A stretch of 64,000 nt of DNA, from assembly GCA_023227825.1 (NCBI GenBank), contig JALOCJ010000005.1, positions 124,001-188,000 on the forward strand. The letters are read 5' to 3'. Of this stretch, positions 35,787 to 44,708 are shown piece by piece. The DNA is from Candidatus Cloacimonas sp. Its GTDB lineage: Bacteria > Cloacimonadota > Cloacimonadia > Cloacimonadales > Cloacimonadaceae. Below the pieces are notes generated by a model, which ran no database searches, had not been told where the DNA came from, and worked only from the letters and a program-made list of their open reading frames with translations. Numbering within the stretch: the first letter of the stretch is position 1; each line of letters opens with the position of its first letter. Both the position numbers and the translations under genes were made by a program.

Positions 35787-36433
35787 AACACAAGACCTGT
35801 CTTATAATTCTGCTGCTTTTCTTAGGAATAGCTCCCCTATTGGCATTACCCAAATTCGTATATCCTATTTCTTCTTTAATTTTACCGGGAACGGGAGAAT
35901 TGCTTATGGGCTATAATACAAGAGGAGCTACACTGATAGGAATGGACCTTATTACCATTTATACTTTTATTGCCACCAATCGTGAAATTGAACTGCAGAA
36001 AAAAAACTATATGCAATTTGCCGAACTTTATGCAGGAGTGCCTTATGGAATGCCTAATGAGCACTATCAGGCAGTGCAAGATTATCCTAATAGTGATTAT
36101 TACAACGATATCCAGGAAATGATGGCTCGTAACTATTATTTGATTTATAATTACGACCCTGATTCTTATGAGGAATACATTTCCCTCAATACTTATCAAG
36201 ATAATGAAGAATGGAGCTGGCAAAGCGAGGAAAAATGGCAGGAATACAAAGATATCCGGAAACGGCATCAGAAAACCAAGATGAATAATCAGCTTGCTTT
36301 AGGGCTGATGTTATTGAATAGGAGTATCAGTATTATAGATAGTTCCATTTTATCTAAAAAGCAGCACGGAGAACTCTATTTTATTCCTTTACCTGCAAAT
36401 GGTGCAATGCTAAATTATCAAATTAATTTTTAG
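35774..36433 (+). CDS. exported membrane protein, second of three relatives
   Basis: This 219-residue protein has a GTG start. Its plan matches its neighbours: N-terminal signal helix (CLIILLLFLGIAPLLA), then PISSLILPGTGELLMGYNTRGATLIGMDLI, equivalent to the LVPGAGQFY element. A polar Tyr/Asp-rich centre follows (YEEYISLNTYQDNEEW), then a second hydrophobic segment (NNQLALGLMLLNRSISIID) and a terminal aromatic residue. Function is unknown. It overlaps the gene before it and lies 10 bases from the one after. Confidence 0.6.
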   Translation: MEFLKHKTCLIILLLFLGIAPLLALPKFVYPISSLILPGTGELLMGYNTRGATLIGMDLITIYTFIATNREIELQKKNYMQFAELYAGVPYGMPNEHYQAVQDYPNSDYYNDIQEMMARNYYLIYNYDPDSYEEYISLNTYQDNEEWSWQSEEKWQEYKDIRKRHQKTKMNNQLALGLMLLNRSISIIDSSILSKKQHGELYFIPLPANGAMLNYQINF

Positions 36434-36443
36434 GAGAATATCT

Positions 36444-37091
36444 ATGAAGCGTATAGGTATTTTTCTTTTAACTATTCTGCTTTCTACAACGCTGTTTGCT
36501 CAAAGCAGAGGGCTTTTAACTTTAAAATCCTTTGTAGTTCCAGGATGGTCTCAAATCAGTTCTGAGAGAAATTACGGCTACGCAATGCTTACTGCAGAAG
36601 CAGTTATAATTGGCTCTATTTATTACTTTCACAGCGAAAGCAAGGTCTTGGAACAGGAATGTTATGAATATGCCATTAAGTTTGCCCACTTGCATCCCAA
36701 TGGTTATAATGATGATTTTTTTAAACATTTAGCCCGTTATGAAAGCAGTGGTTTTGATGCCGGGGGCTATAATAATTGGGTGCGTCAAACAGCTATAGAT
36801 TTATATCCCGATAATCCCGAAATGCAACAGCAGTATATTAACGATAATGCTTATGGAAATGATAAATATTGGTATTGGGATAGCTCAAATCATAGAAGCG
36901 AATATAATAAAATCCGTAATCGGAGTATGGATTATGATAATTATGCTCTTGTTGCCGGTGGGATAATAATCTTAAATCATTTAGTGAGCACAATTGATGT
37001 TTTAAGGTGGACAGCTCCAGGTAATAAAGCAAATTTGTCCTTTAATCTGCAATATAAAACCCCGATTCTTCAATTAAATTACCATTGGTAA
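36444..37091 (+). CDS. exported membrane protein, third of three relatives
   Basis: This 215-residue protein has a good TAGGAGAATAT site, a signal peptide (IFLLTILLSTTLFAQ) and the motif LKSFVVPGWSQISSERNYGYAML. A polar centre (YNNWVRQ, YWYWDSSNHRSEYNK) precedes the hydrophobic VAGGIIILNHLVSTIDVL and an aromatic end (LQLNYHW). The layout repeats that of the two genes upstream, which points to duplication of one ancestor. Function is unknown; the shared operon with PorV-M6 genes hints at a cell-envelope role. Confidence 0.6.
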   Translation: MKRIGIFLLTILLSTTLFAQSRGLLTLKSFVVPGWSQISSERNYGYAMLTAEAVIIGSIYYFHSESKVLEQECYEYAIKFAHLHPNGYNDDFFKHLARYESSGFDAGGYNNWVRQTAIDLYPDNPEMQQQYINDNAYGNDKYWYWDSSNHRSEYNKIRNRSMDYDNYALVAGGIIILNHLVSTIDVLRWTAPGNKANLSFNLQYKTPILQLNYHW

Positions 37092-37112
37092 AGTGGGTTT
37101 ACCCTTTTGTTA

Positions 37113-37135
37113 CTTTGCCTAGGGACAAGGCAAAG
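37113..37135. terminator. hairpin after the PorV-M6 gene run
   Basis: The stem ctttgcct / aggcaaag (8 bp) has a 7-base loop and sits 22 bases after the last gene of the run. No strong T-run follows, so termination is plausible but not certain. The convergent flavin reductase gene ends at 37265. Confidence 0.45.
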
Positions 37136-37264
37136 CATATAGGTAAAACAAAAAGAGAGATAAGGGAAAAAGAAACGGGGCTTGCATTTTACTCAACTCT
37201 CTAAACTTTCTCAACCTTCTAAACCTTTTTTCCCCGTTTCCTTGATAAACTTTTTCTTCCTTCC

Positions 37265-37762
37265 TTAAAGTGGTTTTGTTTCAATTCCTTCCTGAAAGTA
37301 GAATAGTTTTTCCTCAGGATTTTCCCAGCTATAATGCACTTCTCCAATATAAATTGTGTGATCTCCACTGCGTATTTGAGTTGCAATTTCGCATTCAAAA
37401 CAGGCAACAGCATCCTTTAACACAGGAAGTTTATGTAATTTACCTGCAATATATTCCACTTTGCCCACGGCAAATTTATCCATATCCCTACCCGAATTGG
37501 AACCGCATAAAGTTAAAAGTGGCTTCATTTTGAGAGAAGGGAAAACTAAATTAAAGTATCTGTTTGCTTCCAAACATTCGTGAGAGTATCTTGTTTTTCC
37601 TATTGAAATTGCAAACATCGGGGGGGTTAAAGAAGTTCGCATAAACCATTCAATGGTAATTAAATTATATCCGCTTTCGGGTTTTTGGGTTACTACCAAT
37701 GCCACTTTTGCCGGTAAATGAATTTTACCGTAACTTACAGGTAGTTCAGAGAGCTGAATCAT
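37265..37762 (-). CDS. flavin reductase-like FMN-binding protein
   Basis: This 165-residue split-barrel flavoprotein of the flavin reductase/DIM6-NTAB type has the signatures NLITIEWFMRTSLTPPMFAISIGKTRYS (FMN phosphate-binding region), FNLVFPSL, and the C-terminal CFECEIATQIRSGDHTIYIGEV. I start it at the ATG 37762, preceded by AAAGGAG; a TTG 18 bases earlier is in frame but would place that site inside the gene. In anaerobes these often act as flavoredoxins passing electrons. It is monocistronic. Confidence 0.88.
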   Translation of the reverse strand: MIQLSELPVSYGKIHLPAKVALVVTQKPESGYNLITIEWFMRTSLTPPMFAISIGKTRYSHECLEANRYFNLVFPSLKMKPLLTLCGSNSGRDMDKFAVGKVEYIAGKLHKLPVLKDAVACFECEIATQIRSGDHTIYIGEVHYSWENPEEKLFYFQEGIETKPL

Positions 37763-38279
37763 TATTTCTCCTTTGTTCAAATGTCTTTATTGATAATATA
37801 GTGTAAAATTGGCTTTTTCCAAAAGGGAAAATAAGTTTATTTTTACAAAGCGAAAAAGAGATATAAGTGAAAATAGAGATAGGAGAATTTAGAATTGACG
37901 ATAAATAAATATTTTGCTATATGAAAATTAGGTTATAAGCAAGAAATTGCTTTCATAATTTTGTTTCTTGAGATAACTTTTGCCCTGTATATGACTCGTT
38001 ATAACCTATAGAATTATCTCTCAATGATCACCTAGATGACACAGATTGATAATTTTAATTCTGCTCTTCAAACCCAAAATATTGTCTAACTAATCGCTAT
38101 AAATTCGCACTGCCAAATTAGTTCGCGGTTAGAGAAAAAATTATTTCAGCAGTTACAACTTCTAATTTACAAATTAGTTACTTTTGCCTTAGCAGATTAT
38201 TAAATAAAAAATGAGCGCAATCTGTGCCCTCTTTTATTGGGGAAAAATGTGCTCTCCGAAAGCAGTTTAAAAGTAAACG
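37763..38279. other. non-coding stretch upstream of the 7TM-HD gene
   Basis: This AT-rich stretch contains no open frame or RNA fold that I can support. Together with the iteron repeat next to it and the bases to 38486, the gene-free gap is about 720 bp, long for this compact region. Confidence 0.4.
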
Positions 38280-38377
38280 CTTAAATTATTGATTCTTAAT
38301 CACTTCCTAGGCAACCCCGTAACACTGCCCTAACACTTCCGTAACATTTCCCTAACGAAGTTAAGGGATCGTTACGG
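38280..38377 (-). repeat. dispersed repeat, copy B, with four 11-bp iterons
   Basis: On the + strand, (G/C)TAACA/G occurs at 38319, 38330, 38341 and 38352, exactly 11 bp apart. Read in reverse complement the element aligns over about 96 bp with 1335-1430, including the CTTAACTTCGTTAG hairpin and the trailing taagaatca. It lies 110-205 bp upstream of the 7TM-HD gene. Confidence 0.75.
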
Positions 38378-38486
38378 AAGTGTTTAATAGTTATTAAGTT
38401 TAGGAGAAGGCAAGCAGAAGGCAAAAATAAATGCGAGGAAAAAATGGCACTTGACAGAGAAGCTATCTTAGAAAAAAGATAAAAAT

Positions 38487-40583
38487 ATGAATTCTAAATA
38501 CATACTTTATTGTGCAGTAACGGCTTTAATAATTGTTGGTATTTACCAAATAGCAGCCCTTGGACGGGTTAATTACCCTGAATATAATTTGAAAGAAGGA
38601 CAAGTTTCGGAAGTGGAGATAATTGCTCCCTTTGATTTTCCTGTTCTAAAATCACCTCAAGAGCTGGCTGAAGAAAAGGAAGAAGTGCTTTCCAAGGTTG
38701 ATAAGCCGTATGAAATTTCGGAAGAACCGCTATTTGAGGTAATTAGCAATCTGGATAATATTTATGCTGTTCTATATACAATTGAGCCAACTGATGATTT
38801 GGAAAAAATTGCTGCGGATTTAAAACGCGCCGGTTATACCTTTTCTCCCGAGGCACTGGAGTTTACTTTGCGTTCATCTTTACGGGATAAAATTTACGAA
38901 TCCCTGCGGAGTGAACTGGGAATTTTATATAAACAAGGGATTTATGAATCACTGGAAAAGGATAGTATCCTGATTTATCAAAATAACACTGCTGAAAAAA
39001 GAGTTAAAAGTGATTTTCTTTCCAGGGAAAAAGCAAAGGAAGCTCTCCTGAATAAATTTCCCGAAGCAGAGACCTTTATCAGTGAATTTACGGAACAATT
39101 TCTCAAGCCCAATCTGCTGGTGAACGAAGAAAAACTGAATGAACTCCATCAAAGTTCCCTGCAAACAGTTCAGCCAAGCGAAGGAATGGTCTTAAAAAAC
39201 GAAGTTATAGTGCGAAAAAACTCACGCGTTACAGAGGAAGAAGTTAGGAAACTGGAATCCCTGCAAGAAGCATATCGGCGCGAAAAAATTCGCAAATCAC
39301 CGCTGCAGGAATTGTTTTTATCCCTCGGTTTATTGATGTATATTTTCGTAGTTATCTTTCTGGCAAATCATTATTACGGAGTTCAAAGCAAAGAAGAAAA
39401 GATACCGGTAGCGGATTTTCTGCCTGTAAATCTGGGATTTATGGTGTTGGTTATTTTAACGGTTCTCAGCAATTTTGTTCTTTCCAGCAGTAATCTTATT
39501 ATACCTTTTGCATTGTTTGCTATTGCAGGAGCGATTTTAGTCAATTTTGAATTCGGACTTCTTTACAGCGTTTGTAATATATTGATTATCAGTCCTTTCC
39601 TGAATTGGGAAACATTCACTCCGGTAATAATGATCTTATCTACTATAATGTGTCTGTTAATTTTACGGCGTCAAAAGGTCTGGCATGAATATCTGATGAT
39701 TTGGTTATATTTAATTATTTCTTTGCTAGTTGTTATTATTTGCCTGGGAATTTACAAGAGAGATTCCATAATAACTATAATGCGTTCAATAGGTTATGCT
39801 TTTATTTCGGCATCTTTAAGCATAACCGGTATTTTATTGATTGTTCCCTATTATGAAAAAAAATGGAACAGAGCAACAAAACAGACCCTATTGGAACTTT
39901 TGGATTTTAATCATCCCCTGCTTAAACGACTGGCAACTGAGGCAGTTGGAACTTATCATCATTCTTTAGTAGTGGGAAACCTGGCAGAACATAGTGCTGA
40001 AGCAATTGGAGCTAATCCTCTTTTAGCTAGAGTAGGAAGTTATTATCACGATATAGGTAAAATTATCAATCCTGAAATATTTACGGAAAATAATGAAGAT
40101 TCCGGCGAAATTCATTCTCAAATGGAGCCGGAGGAAAGTGCTCAATTAATTCGTAATCATGTAACCGAAGGCATTACTTTGGCAAAAAAATACAAAATTC
40201 CCCAACCGGTTATAGATATTATAATGCAACATCATGGCGATATGATAATTCGTTATTTTTATGAAAAAGCAAATAAAGAAGGAAAGGAACTGGATACAAA
40301 TGCTTATCGCTATCCCGGTCCCCGACCTCAAACCAAGGAAGCAGCTTTAGTAATGCTGGCAGATATTGTAGAATCCACTACAAAAGCGAAAGAAATTGAA
40401 AATGAAACAGATATCGCTAAGATTATTGATGACACCATTAATTATTTACTGAAAGAAAAACAGTTTGAAGAAGCACCGATTTCTCTGAAAGATTTGAAAA
40501 TAGTTAAACAGAGCTTTATTCCGGTTTTGGAAAGTATTTATCGGAAACGACTTGACTATCCTGAAGCCCAAAAAGATGAATAG
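38487..40583 (+). CDS. 7TM-HD (PgpH-like) cyclic-dinucleotide phosphodiesterase
   Basis: This 698-residue membrane protein has an N-terminal signal-anchor and an extracytoplasmic 7TMR-HDED domain (about 33-265, with the typical VLSKVDKPYEIS). A seven-helix bundle (about 275-455) and a cytoplasmic HD domain (about 468-690) follow. Metal-binding residues include His491/His492 (TYHHSL), His521-Asp522 (YYHDIGK) and His in MQHHGD. Characterised members (PgpH) hydrolyse cyclic-di-AMP. The pairing with ybeY right after it is a widely conserved arrangement. A TTGACA at 38451 is too close to the ATG to be a normal -35. Confidence 0.93.
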   Translation: MNSKYILYCAVTALIIVGIYQIAALGRVNYPEYNLKEGQVSEVEIIAPFDFPVLKSPQELAEEKEEVLSKVDKPYEISEEPLFEVISNLDNIYAVLYTIEPTDDLEKIAADLKRAGYTFSPEALEFTLRSSLRDKIYESLRSELGILYKQGIYESLEKDSILIYQNNTAEKRVKSDFLSREKAKEALLNKFPEAETFISEFTEQFLKPNLLVNEEKLNELHQSSLQTVQPSEGMVLKNEVIVRKNSRVTEEEVRKLESLQEAYRREKIRKSPLQELFLSLGLLMYIFVVIFLANHYYGVQSKEEKIPVADFLPVNLGFMVLVILTVLSNFVLSSSNLIIPFALFAIAGAILVNFEFGLLYSVCNILIISPFLNWETFTPVIMILSTIMCLLILRRQKVWHEYLMIWLYLIISLLVVIICLGIYKRDSIITIMRSIGYAFISASLSITGILLIVPYYEKKWNRATKQTLLELLDFNHPLLKRLATEAVGTYHHSLVVGNLAEHSAEAIGANPLLARVGSYYHDIGKIINPEIFTENNEDSGEIHSQMEPEESAQLIRNHVTEGITLAKKYKIPQPVIDIIMQHHGDMIIRYFYEKANKEGKELDTNAYRYPGPRPQTKEAALVMLADIVESTTKAKEIENETDIAKIIDDTINYLLKEKQFEEAPISLKDLKIVKQSFIPVLESIYRKRLDYPEAQKDE

Positions 40584-41040
40584 TTTAGAACTAATTGGAG
40601 AAACAATAATCCCTGAATCCGAACAGGAAAAAATCGCAGCGCTGATTTGCTCTTGTGAAGACCCTGAACATACTTATCAGATATGTGTTAAAACAGTGGA
40701 TAGTGAAACGATGAAACATTACAATAAACGCTATCGGGGGTTAAATGAAACTACTGATATTTTAAGTTTTATTACTGCGGATTTACCTGCTTGTGAAATA
40801 GAGATAACTGATTCGGAAGATGAATTTTCCACTAAGCCCATTCGTATTTGTGATATTATTATTGACATAAATCAGCTTTTACAGCAAAAGGGAATCAGAA
40901 ATATGGAAGAAGAATATCGCGCTGTTTTGATCCATGGTCTCTTACATTTGGTTGGTTATGACCATATCCACAGTGCAGATGCAGAAAAAATGAAAAAAAA
41001 AGAAGAATATTATTTCAGACAAACACAAGGTGAATTATAA
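40576..41040 (+). CDS. ybeY: endoribonuclease YbeY
   Basis: This 154-residue zinc RNase acts in 16S rRNA maturation and ribosome quality control. The metal motif HGLLHLVGYDH lies near the C terminus (three His ligands), and LNETTDILSF is the other conserved block. The ATG at 40576 lies within the last codons of the 7TM-HD gene (8-base overlap). A TTG/ATG further upstream would extend the product into that gene without adding family sequence. Confidence 0.95.
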   Translation: MNSLELIGETIIPESEQEKIAALICSCEDPEHTYQICVKTVDSETMKHYNKRYRGLNETTDILSFITADLPACEIEITDSEDEFSTKPIRICDIIIDINQLLQQKGIRNMEEEYRAVLIHGLLHLVGYDHIHSADAEKMKKKEEYYFRQTQGEL

Positions 41041-41042
41041 CA

Positions 41043-42296
41043 GTGGATGACGGTAAGGCATTTATAATTATTGTCCTTTTTGCGTTATCAGCTTTTTTTT
41101 CCGGCTCGGAAACTGCTCTTTTTTCGCTTTCACGCATTCAGCTGAAACGCTTGGAAAACAGCAATAAAAGCAGTGCAAAAAGGATTATCAAATTACTTGG
41201 TAAACCCAGGCAGTTACTGATAACTTTGCTTTTAGGCAATACTTTTGTAAACCTGGCAATTTCCTCATTCGGAACTTTACTGGCATTACAAATTGGAATT
41301 AAATACGGTTATACAGAATCATCGGTAGTAACAGTGCAAATTATCATTACTACTATTCTGATTTTATTTTTAGGTGAAATAACTCCCAAACTTATTGCTC
41401 TTTCTAAGGCAGATAGTTTTAGCAAAATTTTATCCCTACCGCTAATGGGATTTCGCATAATCTTTTTCCCGGCTGTTTGGCTTTTGGAAAAAATAAGTGA
41501 ACTGATTTCCAGCCGCAAACCAGTTGACCGTTATGTAGGAACACAATTTACTCACGAGGAATTTCACAATTTACTGCAATCCGAAAGCAGCAGCCACACT
41601 TTGGAAGAACACGAAAAGAAAATGCTGGTAGGTCTTTTTAGATTTAAAGAAGCAGAAATAAAAGAGATTTATGTGCCGCGGGTAAAAATTACGGCAATAG
41701 AAGAAAACCAATCACTTGAGGAATTGAAACAAATTATTATAGACAGCGGTTATTCCAGAATTCCTGTTTATCGTGGCAGTATAGATGAAATTGTAGGAAT
41801 TATATATGTGAAAGACCTTCTGCTGTATCCAGAAAAGAAAACAATTAAAGAATTGCTGCGTCCCGTATGGTTCGTAACAGAAAATATGAAAGTGCAGACC
41901 TTGTTAAATCAATTCAAACAGAAAAAATTACAAATAGCAATAGTGGTTGATGAATATGGTGGCACAAGCGGTATAATATCCCTGGAAGATATTCTGGAAG
42001 AAATAGTTGGCGATATTAGAGATGAATATGATAAAGATGAAATACCCGAACTGATAAAAAAAGATGAAAATACCTATATTTTAAGCGGCAATTTCAGCGT
42101 TCGCCAGTTTAATGAGGTTTTTTCTACGGAAATTTCTGTGGAGGACTATGATAATATAGCTGAATTTCTACTATCTTACTTCAATAATGTTCCTGCCGTT
42201 GGTGCAACTGCAAAATATGATGATAAGCTGGAGTTTACTGTTTTAGATGCGGACGAGAAAAGCATTAAACAAATTCAGGTGAAAATCAATCTGTGA
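41043..42296 (+). CDS. CNNM/CorC-HlyC family membrane protein (hemolysin-like)
   Basis: This 417-residue protein has a GTG start. A DUF21/CNNM transmembrane domain (about 1-185; SAFFSGSETALFSLSRIQLKRL is the signature) is followed by paired CBS domains (about 205-325, VPRVKITAIEENQSLEEL...YSRIPVYRGSIDEIVGIIYVKDLL, then VDEYGGTSGIISLEDILEEIVGDI). A C-terminal CorC_HlyC domain occupies about 340-415. Such proteins are linked to magnesium or cobalt efflux or homeostasis. It follows ybeY by 2 bases, a common order, and its stop overlaps the next start (GTGA). Confidence 0.94.
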   Translation: MDDGKAFIIIVLFALSAFFSGSETALFSLSRIQLKRLENSNKSSAKRIIKLLGKPRQLLITLLLGNTFVNLAISSFGTLLALQIGIKYGYTESSVVTVQIIITTILILFLGEITPKLIALSKADSFSKILSLPLMGFRIIFFPAVWLLEKISELISSRKPVDRYVGTQFTHEEFHNLLQSESSSHTLEEHEKKMLVGLFRFKEAEIKEIYVPRVKITAIEENQSLEELKQIIIDSGYSRIPVYRGSIDEIVGIIYVKDLLLYPEKKTIKELLRPVWFVTENMKVQTLLNQFKQKKLQIAIVVDEYGGTSGIISLEDILEEIVGDIRDEYDKDEIPELIKKDENTYILSGNFSVRQFNEVFSTEISVEDYDNIAEFLLSYFNNVPAVGATAKYDDKLEFTVLDADEKSIKQIQVKINL

Positions 42297-43009
42297 GAAT
42301 TGTCCTGAAATACTTTTTCACCTTATTATTATTTTGTCACAGTATGCTAACTGCTTTAACTGCTGAGTACTATATGAAAGCATTAGGAATAAAACTGGCT
42401 AAAATAAGTATCCGGATTAGTGAAAATGAACCATTTATAAAAATAAAAGTCAACTCGCTGAAAGAGGCAGCTCTTTTCCTTCAAATAAATAACAGTTACT
42501 TCATTAAACATAACGGTTCCTATCAGCCCATAACCTATACTCGTGTTATCCGTCAAAAAAATGTTAATGATGAAATTACTGTAAATTATAATCATAATAC
42601 AGCTCAAGCTACTATGTTTCGCCTCTCGGATAATAGCACTAGCCAATATGCTATTGCAAAAAACAGCCGGGATGTCTATTCTCTTCTGGCAGAAGTTATA
42701 ACGGGAAAAGTGCCAACAGGAATTTATCCCATTGATGCTAATGGTATAAACTGGCAGGCAAAAGTTGTTCAACTCACTTCTGAAACCGTTGATACCCACC
42801 TTGGCAAATACTACGCAAAACATTATGAAATAACTTTCCAAAATCTGACAGAGAAAAAGATGCCTTATATTGATATGGTAACCTTTAATATGCTGCAAGA
42901 AAACAGTAAACTGAACCTGTGGGTTTATGACAATCAATATGCTGTGAAGGCAACCTTTAAAAAGAAAGGACTCTCTTCAAGCTGGGAACTGATAACTCTT
43001 AAAAAATGA
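42293..43009 (+). CDS. DUF3108-like exported protein
   Basis: This 238-residue protein has a GTG start overlapping the previous stop. A signal peptide (FFTLLLFCHSMLTALTA) is followed by mostly beta sequence: YYMKALGIKLAKISIRISE near the start and LNLWVYDNQYAVKATFKKKG near the end. These resemble the lipid-binding-like DUF3108 barrel. I assign the family from pattern only. The position after the CNNM gene suggests co-translation. No catalytic motif is visible. Confidence 0.6.
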   Translation: MRIVLKYFFTLLLFCHSMLTALTAEYYMKALGIKLAKISIRISENEPFIKIKVNSLKEAALFLQINNSYFIKHNGSYQPITYTRVIRQKNVNDEITVNYNHNTAQATMFRLSDNSTSQYAIAKNSRDVYSLLAEVITGKVPTGIYPIDANGINWQAKVVQLTSETVDTHLGKYYAKHYEITFQNLTEKKMPYIDMVTFNMLQENSKLNLWVYDNQYAVKATFKKKGLSSSWELITLKK

Positions 43010-43062
43010 TATTCTCGGATTTCAAAAAGATGCCGATCTGCGGAGAGCTCCTTCTAAACAGC

Positions 43063-43090
43063 TACAATAAAATCCGTTTATTGTGTAGTC
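43063..43090. terminator. hairpin downstream of the DUF3108-like gene
   Basis: An imperfect stem ctacaataaa / tttattgtgtag closes on the loop atccg. It lies in the 118-bp gap after the gene and overlaps a dispersed repeat. No T-run follows, so a terminator role is uncertain. Confidence 0.4.
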
Positions 43091-43116
43091 GGAGGACGCT
43101 GTTCCTCAACAATTTC
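43081..43116 (-). repeat. dispersed repeat, copy 1 (partner at 54203)
   Basis: The reverse complement of this stretch shares aggaacagc(g/a)tcctccgactacaca (26 bases, one mismatch) with 54203-54238. Both copies are intergenic and just upstream of a gene. Confidence 0.7.
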
Positions 43117-43127
43117 AGAATAAAAAA

Positions 43128-43484
43128 ATGAAATTCTTGCGGACTATTTACCCAACTCTTATTTGGTTTTGCCTTATCTGGATTTTATCTTCTCTGCCTT
43201 CTCAACATATTCCATCGGTGAATATTACTTGTTTTGACAAACTGGAACATATTGGTGTTTATGCTGTTTTGAGCTGTTTACTTGGATACTGGCTAAGTTT
43301 TAAGGACTGGAAATTAACAATTGTAATTCTTATTTATTTAGTTCTTTTGCTCCTTGCCGGTTTGGATGAGTATCATCAGACCTATATTCCCGGTCGTGAA
43401 GTTTCCCTATATGATTTTATGGCAAATTCTGCTGGAATCATAATTGGTTTTTTATTTTTCCTGCACCAATATGATAGAAGTTGA
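43128..43484 (+). CDS. VanZ family membrane protein
   Basis: This 118-residue protein has four short membrane helices and the VanZ-like signature LPSQHIPSVNITCFDKLEHIGVYAVLSCLLGYW. A C-terminal DEYHQTYIPGREVSLYDFMANSAGIIIG (DxxxxxxGR..s..D) follows. VanZ-type proteins are poorly understood; the name comes from teicoplanin resistance, which should not be read into this gene. It overlaps the ABC ATPase gene by 14 bases. Confidence 0.85.
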   Translation: MKFLRTIYPTLIWFCLIWILSSLPSQHIPSVNITCFDKLEHIGVYAVLSCLLGYWLSFKDWKLTIVILIYLVLLLLAGLDEYHQTYIPGREVSLYDFMANSAGIIIGFLFFLHQYDRS

Positions 43485-44187
43485 TAAGCTCTGCGTTTCT
43501 CTAAATAATAGAGAAATTTTGGCGGATATTAGTTTCTCGCTTGATAATGGTAACAATTTAGTTATTTTAGGGCGTAGCGGTAGCGGAAAAACTGTTTTAA
43601 TCAAAACCCTACTGGGAATTTATTTTCCTGTTTCCGGCAGTGTAATTATTGATGGAATAGATATTCACCGCTCTACGGAAGAACAAAGGAAAGCAACCAA
43701 AAAACGCTTTGCAATGGTTTTCCAAAATGCAGCTTTGCTTGATTCCTTTACTGTTCTGCAAAATGTTGCCCTACCGCTTTATGAACGCGGTGAAAAAGAC
43801 GCTATCCTGATAAAAGAAAGAGTATCTAAATGTCTGCAAATGGTTGGACTGGAAAATACCGTAAACCTTTATCCTGCCGAGCTTAGTGGTGGTATGCGTA
43901 AAAGAATTGGCATTGCCAGAGCTTTAGTTTATGAGCCGGATTATATTATTTTTGATGAACCTGTTTCCGGATTGGACCCTATAACTTCCAAAGAAATTAT
44001 GTTTTACATTACTCGCATCGTGGAGACAGCTTCCGCTACTTTGATAACTATTACCCATGAACTGAAAGATATTCAAACAATTGGCAATCAGATTTTATTT
44101 TTAGATGCCGGCAGGGTCGTTTTCAATGGCAAAACAAATGACTTATCACAATCACCTGATCCCCTCCTGCAAGAATACTTACAATGA
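43471..44187 (+). CDS. ABC transporter ATP-binding protein, MlaF-like
   Basis: This 238-residue ATPase has Walker A GRSGSGKTVLIKTLLG, Q-loop FAMVFQNAALLDSFTVLQNV, signature LSGGMRKRIGIARAL, Walker B IIFDEPVSGLDPIT and H-loop ITHELKDI. The AALLDSFTVxxNVALPL stretch is typical of MlaF/Ttg2A lipid-transport ATPases. No MlaE permease or MlaD gene is adjacent; the next gene encodes a Gx family membrane protein. The ATG at 43471 lies inside the vanZ frame; an earlier in-frame start at 43444 would add a non-family leader. Confidence 0.9.
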   Translation: MIEVDKLCVSLNNREILADISFSLDNGNNLVILGRSGSGKTVLIKTLLGIYFPVSGSVIIDGIDIHRSTEEQRKATKKRFAMVFQNAALLDSFTVLQNVALPLYERGEKDAILIKERVSKCLQMVGLENTVNLYPAELSGGMRKRIGIARALVYEPDYIIFDEPVSGLDPITSKEIMFYITRIVETASATLITITHELKDIQTIGNQILFLDAGRVVFNGKTNDLSQSPDPLLQEYLQ

Positions 44188-44708
44188 ATATTCACGATAA
44201 ATCAAATCTCACTCAACTGGCTTTTTATACTGCTGTTGCTGCTTCAATTCACATTGTAGAAGACCTTATAATGCGAATGTTGCCTCTTCCCTTTGTCCGA
44301 CTTGGTTTTTCTAACATTGTTATTCTCTATCTTATTTGCCACAATAGAATTTGGGAAGCATTTATCGTTAACATCAGTAAAACTCTATTAAGCGGAATTG
44401 TTACCCTCACTTTGCTTAGTCCTTCTACTTTGTTATCCTTAACTGGAGGTATTGCTGCTATTATTATTATGGTTTTAGTGCGGTGGTTACATTGGGGATT
44501 GGGGATTTACGGAATCAGTATATGCGGAGCTATTACACATAATCTTATGCAGTTAGCTATGGTTCGTGCCATCTTAATCCGCAGTGATAAAGTTTTTGTA
44601 TTGACACCAATCCTGCTCTCAATTGCCTTGATTAGCGGCAGCATAATTGCCTACTTAACCTTATATATAGATAGGAAAAGCGAAAAAGCTAAAATAACAG
44701 AAAGATGA
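44184..44708 (+). CDS. Gx transporter family membrane protein (HepPP synthase component I-like)
   Basis: This 174-residue protein has about five membrane helices. The family element LPFVRLGFSNIVILYLICHN near residue 35 and LSLTGGIAAIIIMVL are like those of ECF-transporter S-components. Proteins of this family were once named heptaprenyl diphosphate synthase component I; substrate is unknown. It is coupled to the ATPase upstream (ATGA) and to the PBP gene downstream (ATGA), so a transporter made of these two neighbours is conceivable but unproved. Confidence 0.8.
   Translation: MNIHDKSNLTQLAFYTAVAASIHIVEDLIMRMLPLPFVRLGFSNIVILYLICHNRIWEAFIVNISKTLLSGIVTLTLLSPSTLLSLTGGIAAIIIMVLVRWLHWGLGIYGISICGAITHNLMQLAMVRAILIRSDKVFVLTPILLSIALISGSIIAYLTLYIDRKSEKAKITER

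Noticed and set aside
38451..38487. TTGACA-based promoter for the 7TM-HD gene
   Set aside because: A normal spacing would put transcription start at or beyond the ATG, and no -10 box is present.
43128..43484. Glycopeptide resistance gene
   Set aside because: VanZ-like domains are widespread in unrelated settings; no vanH/A/X genes are present.
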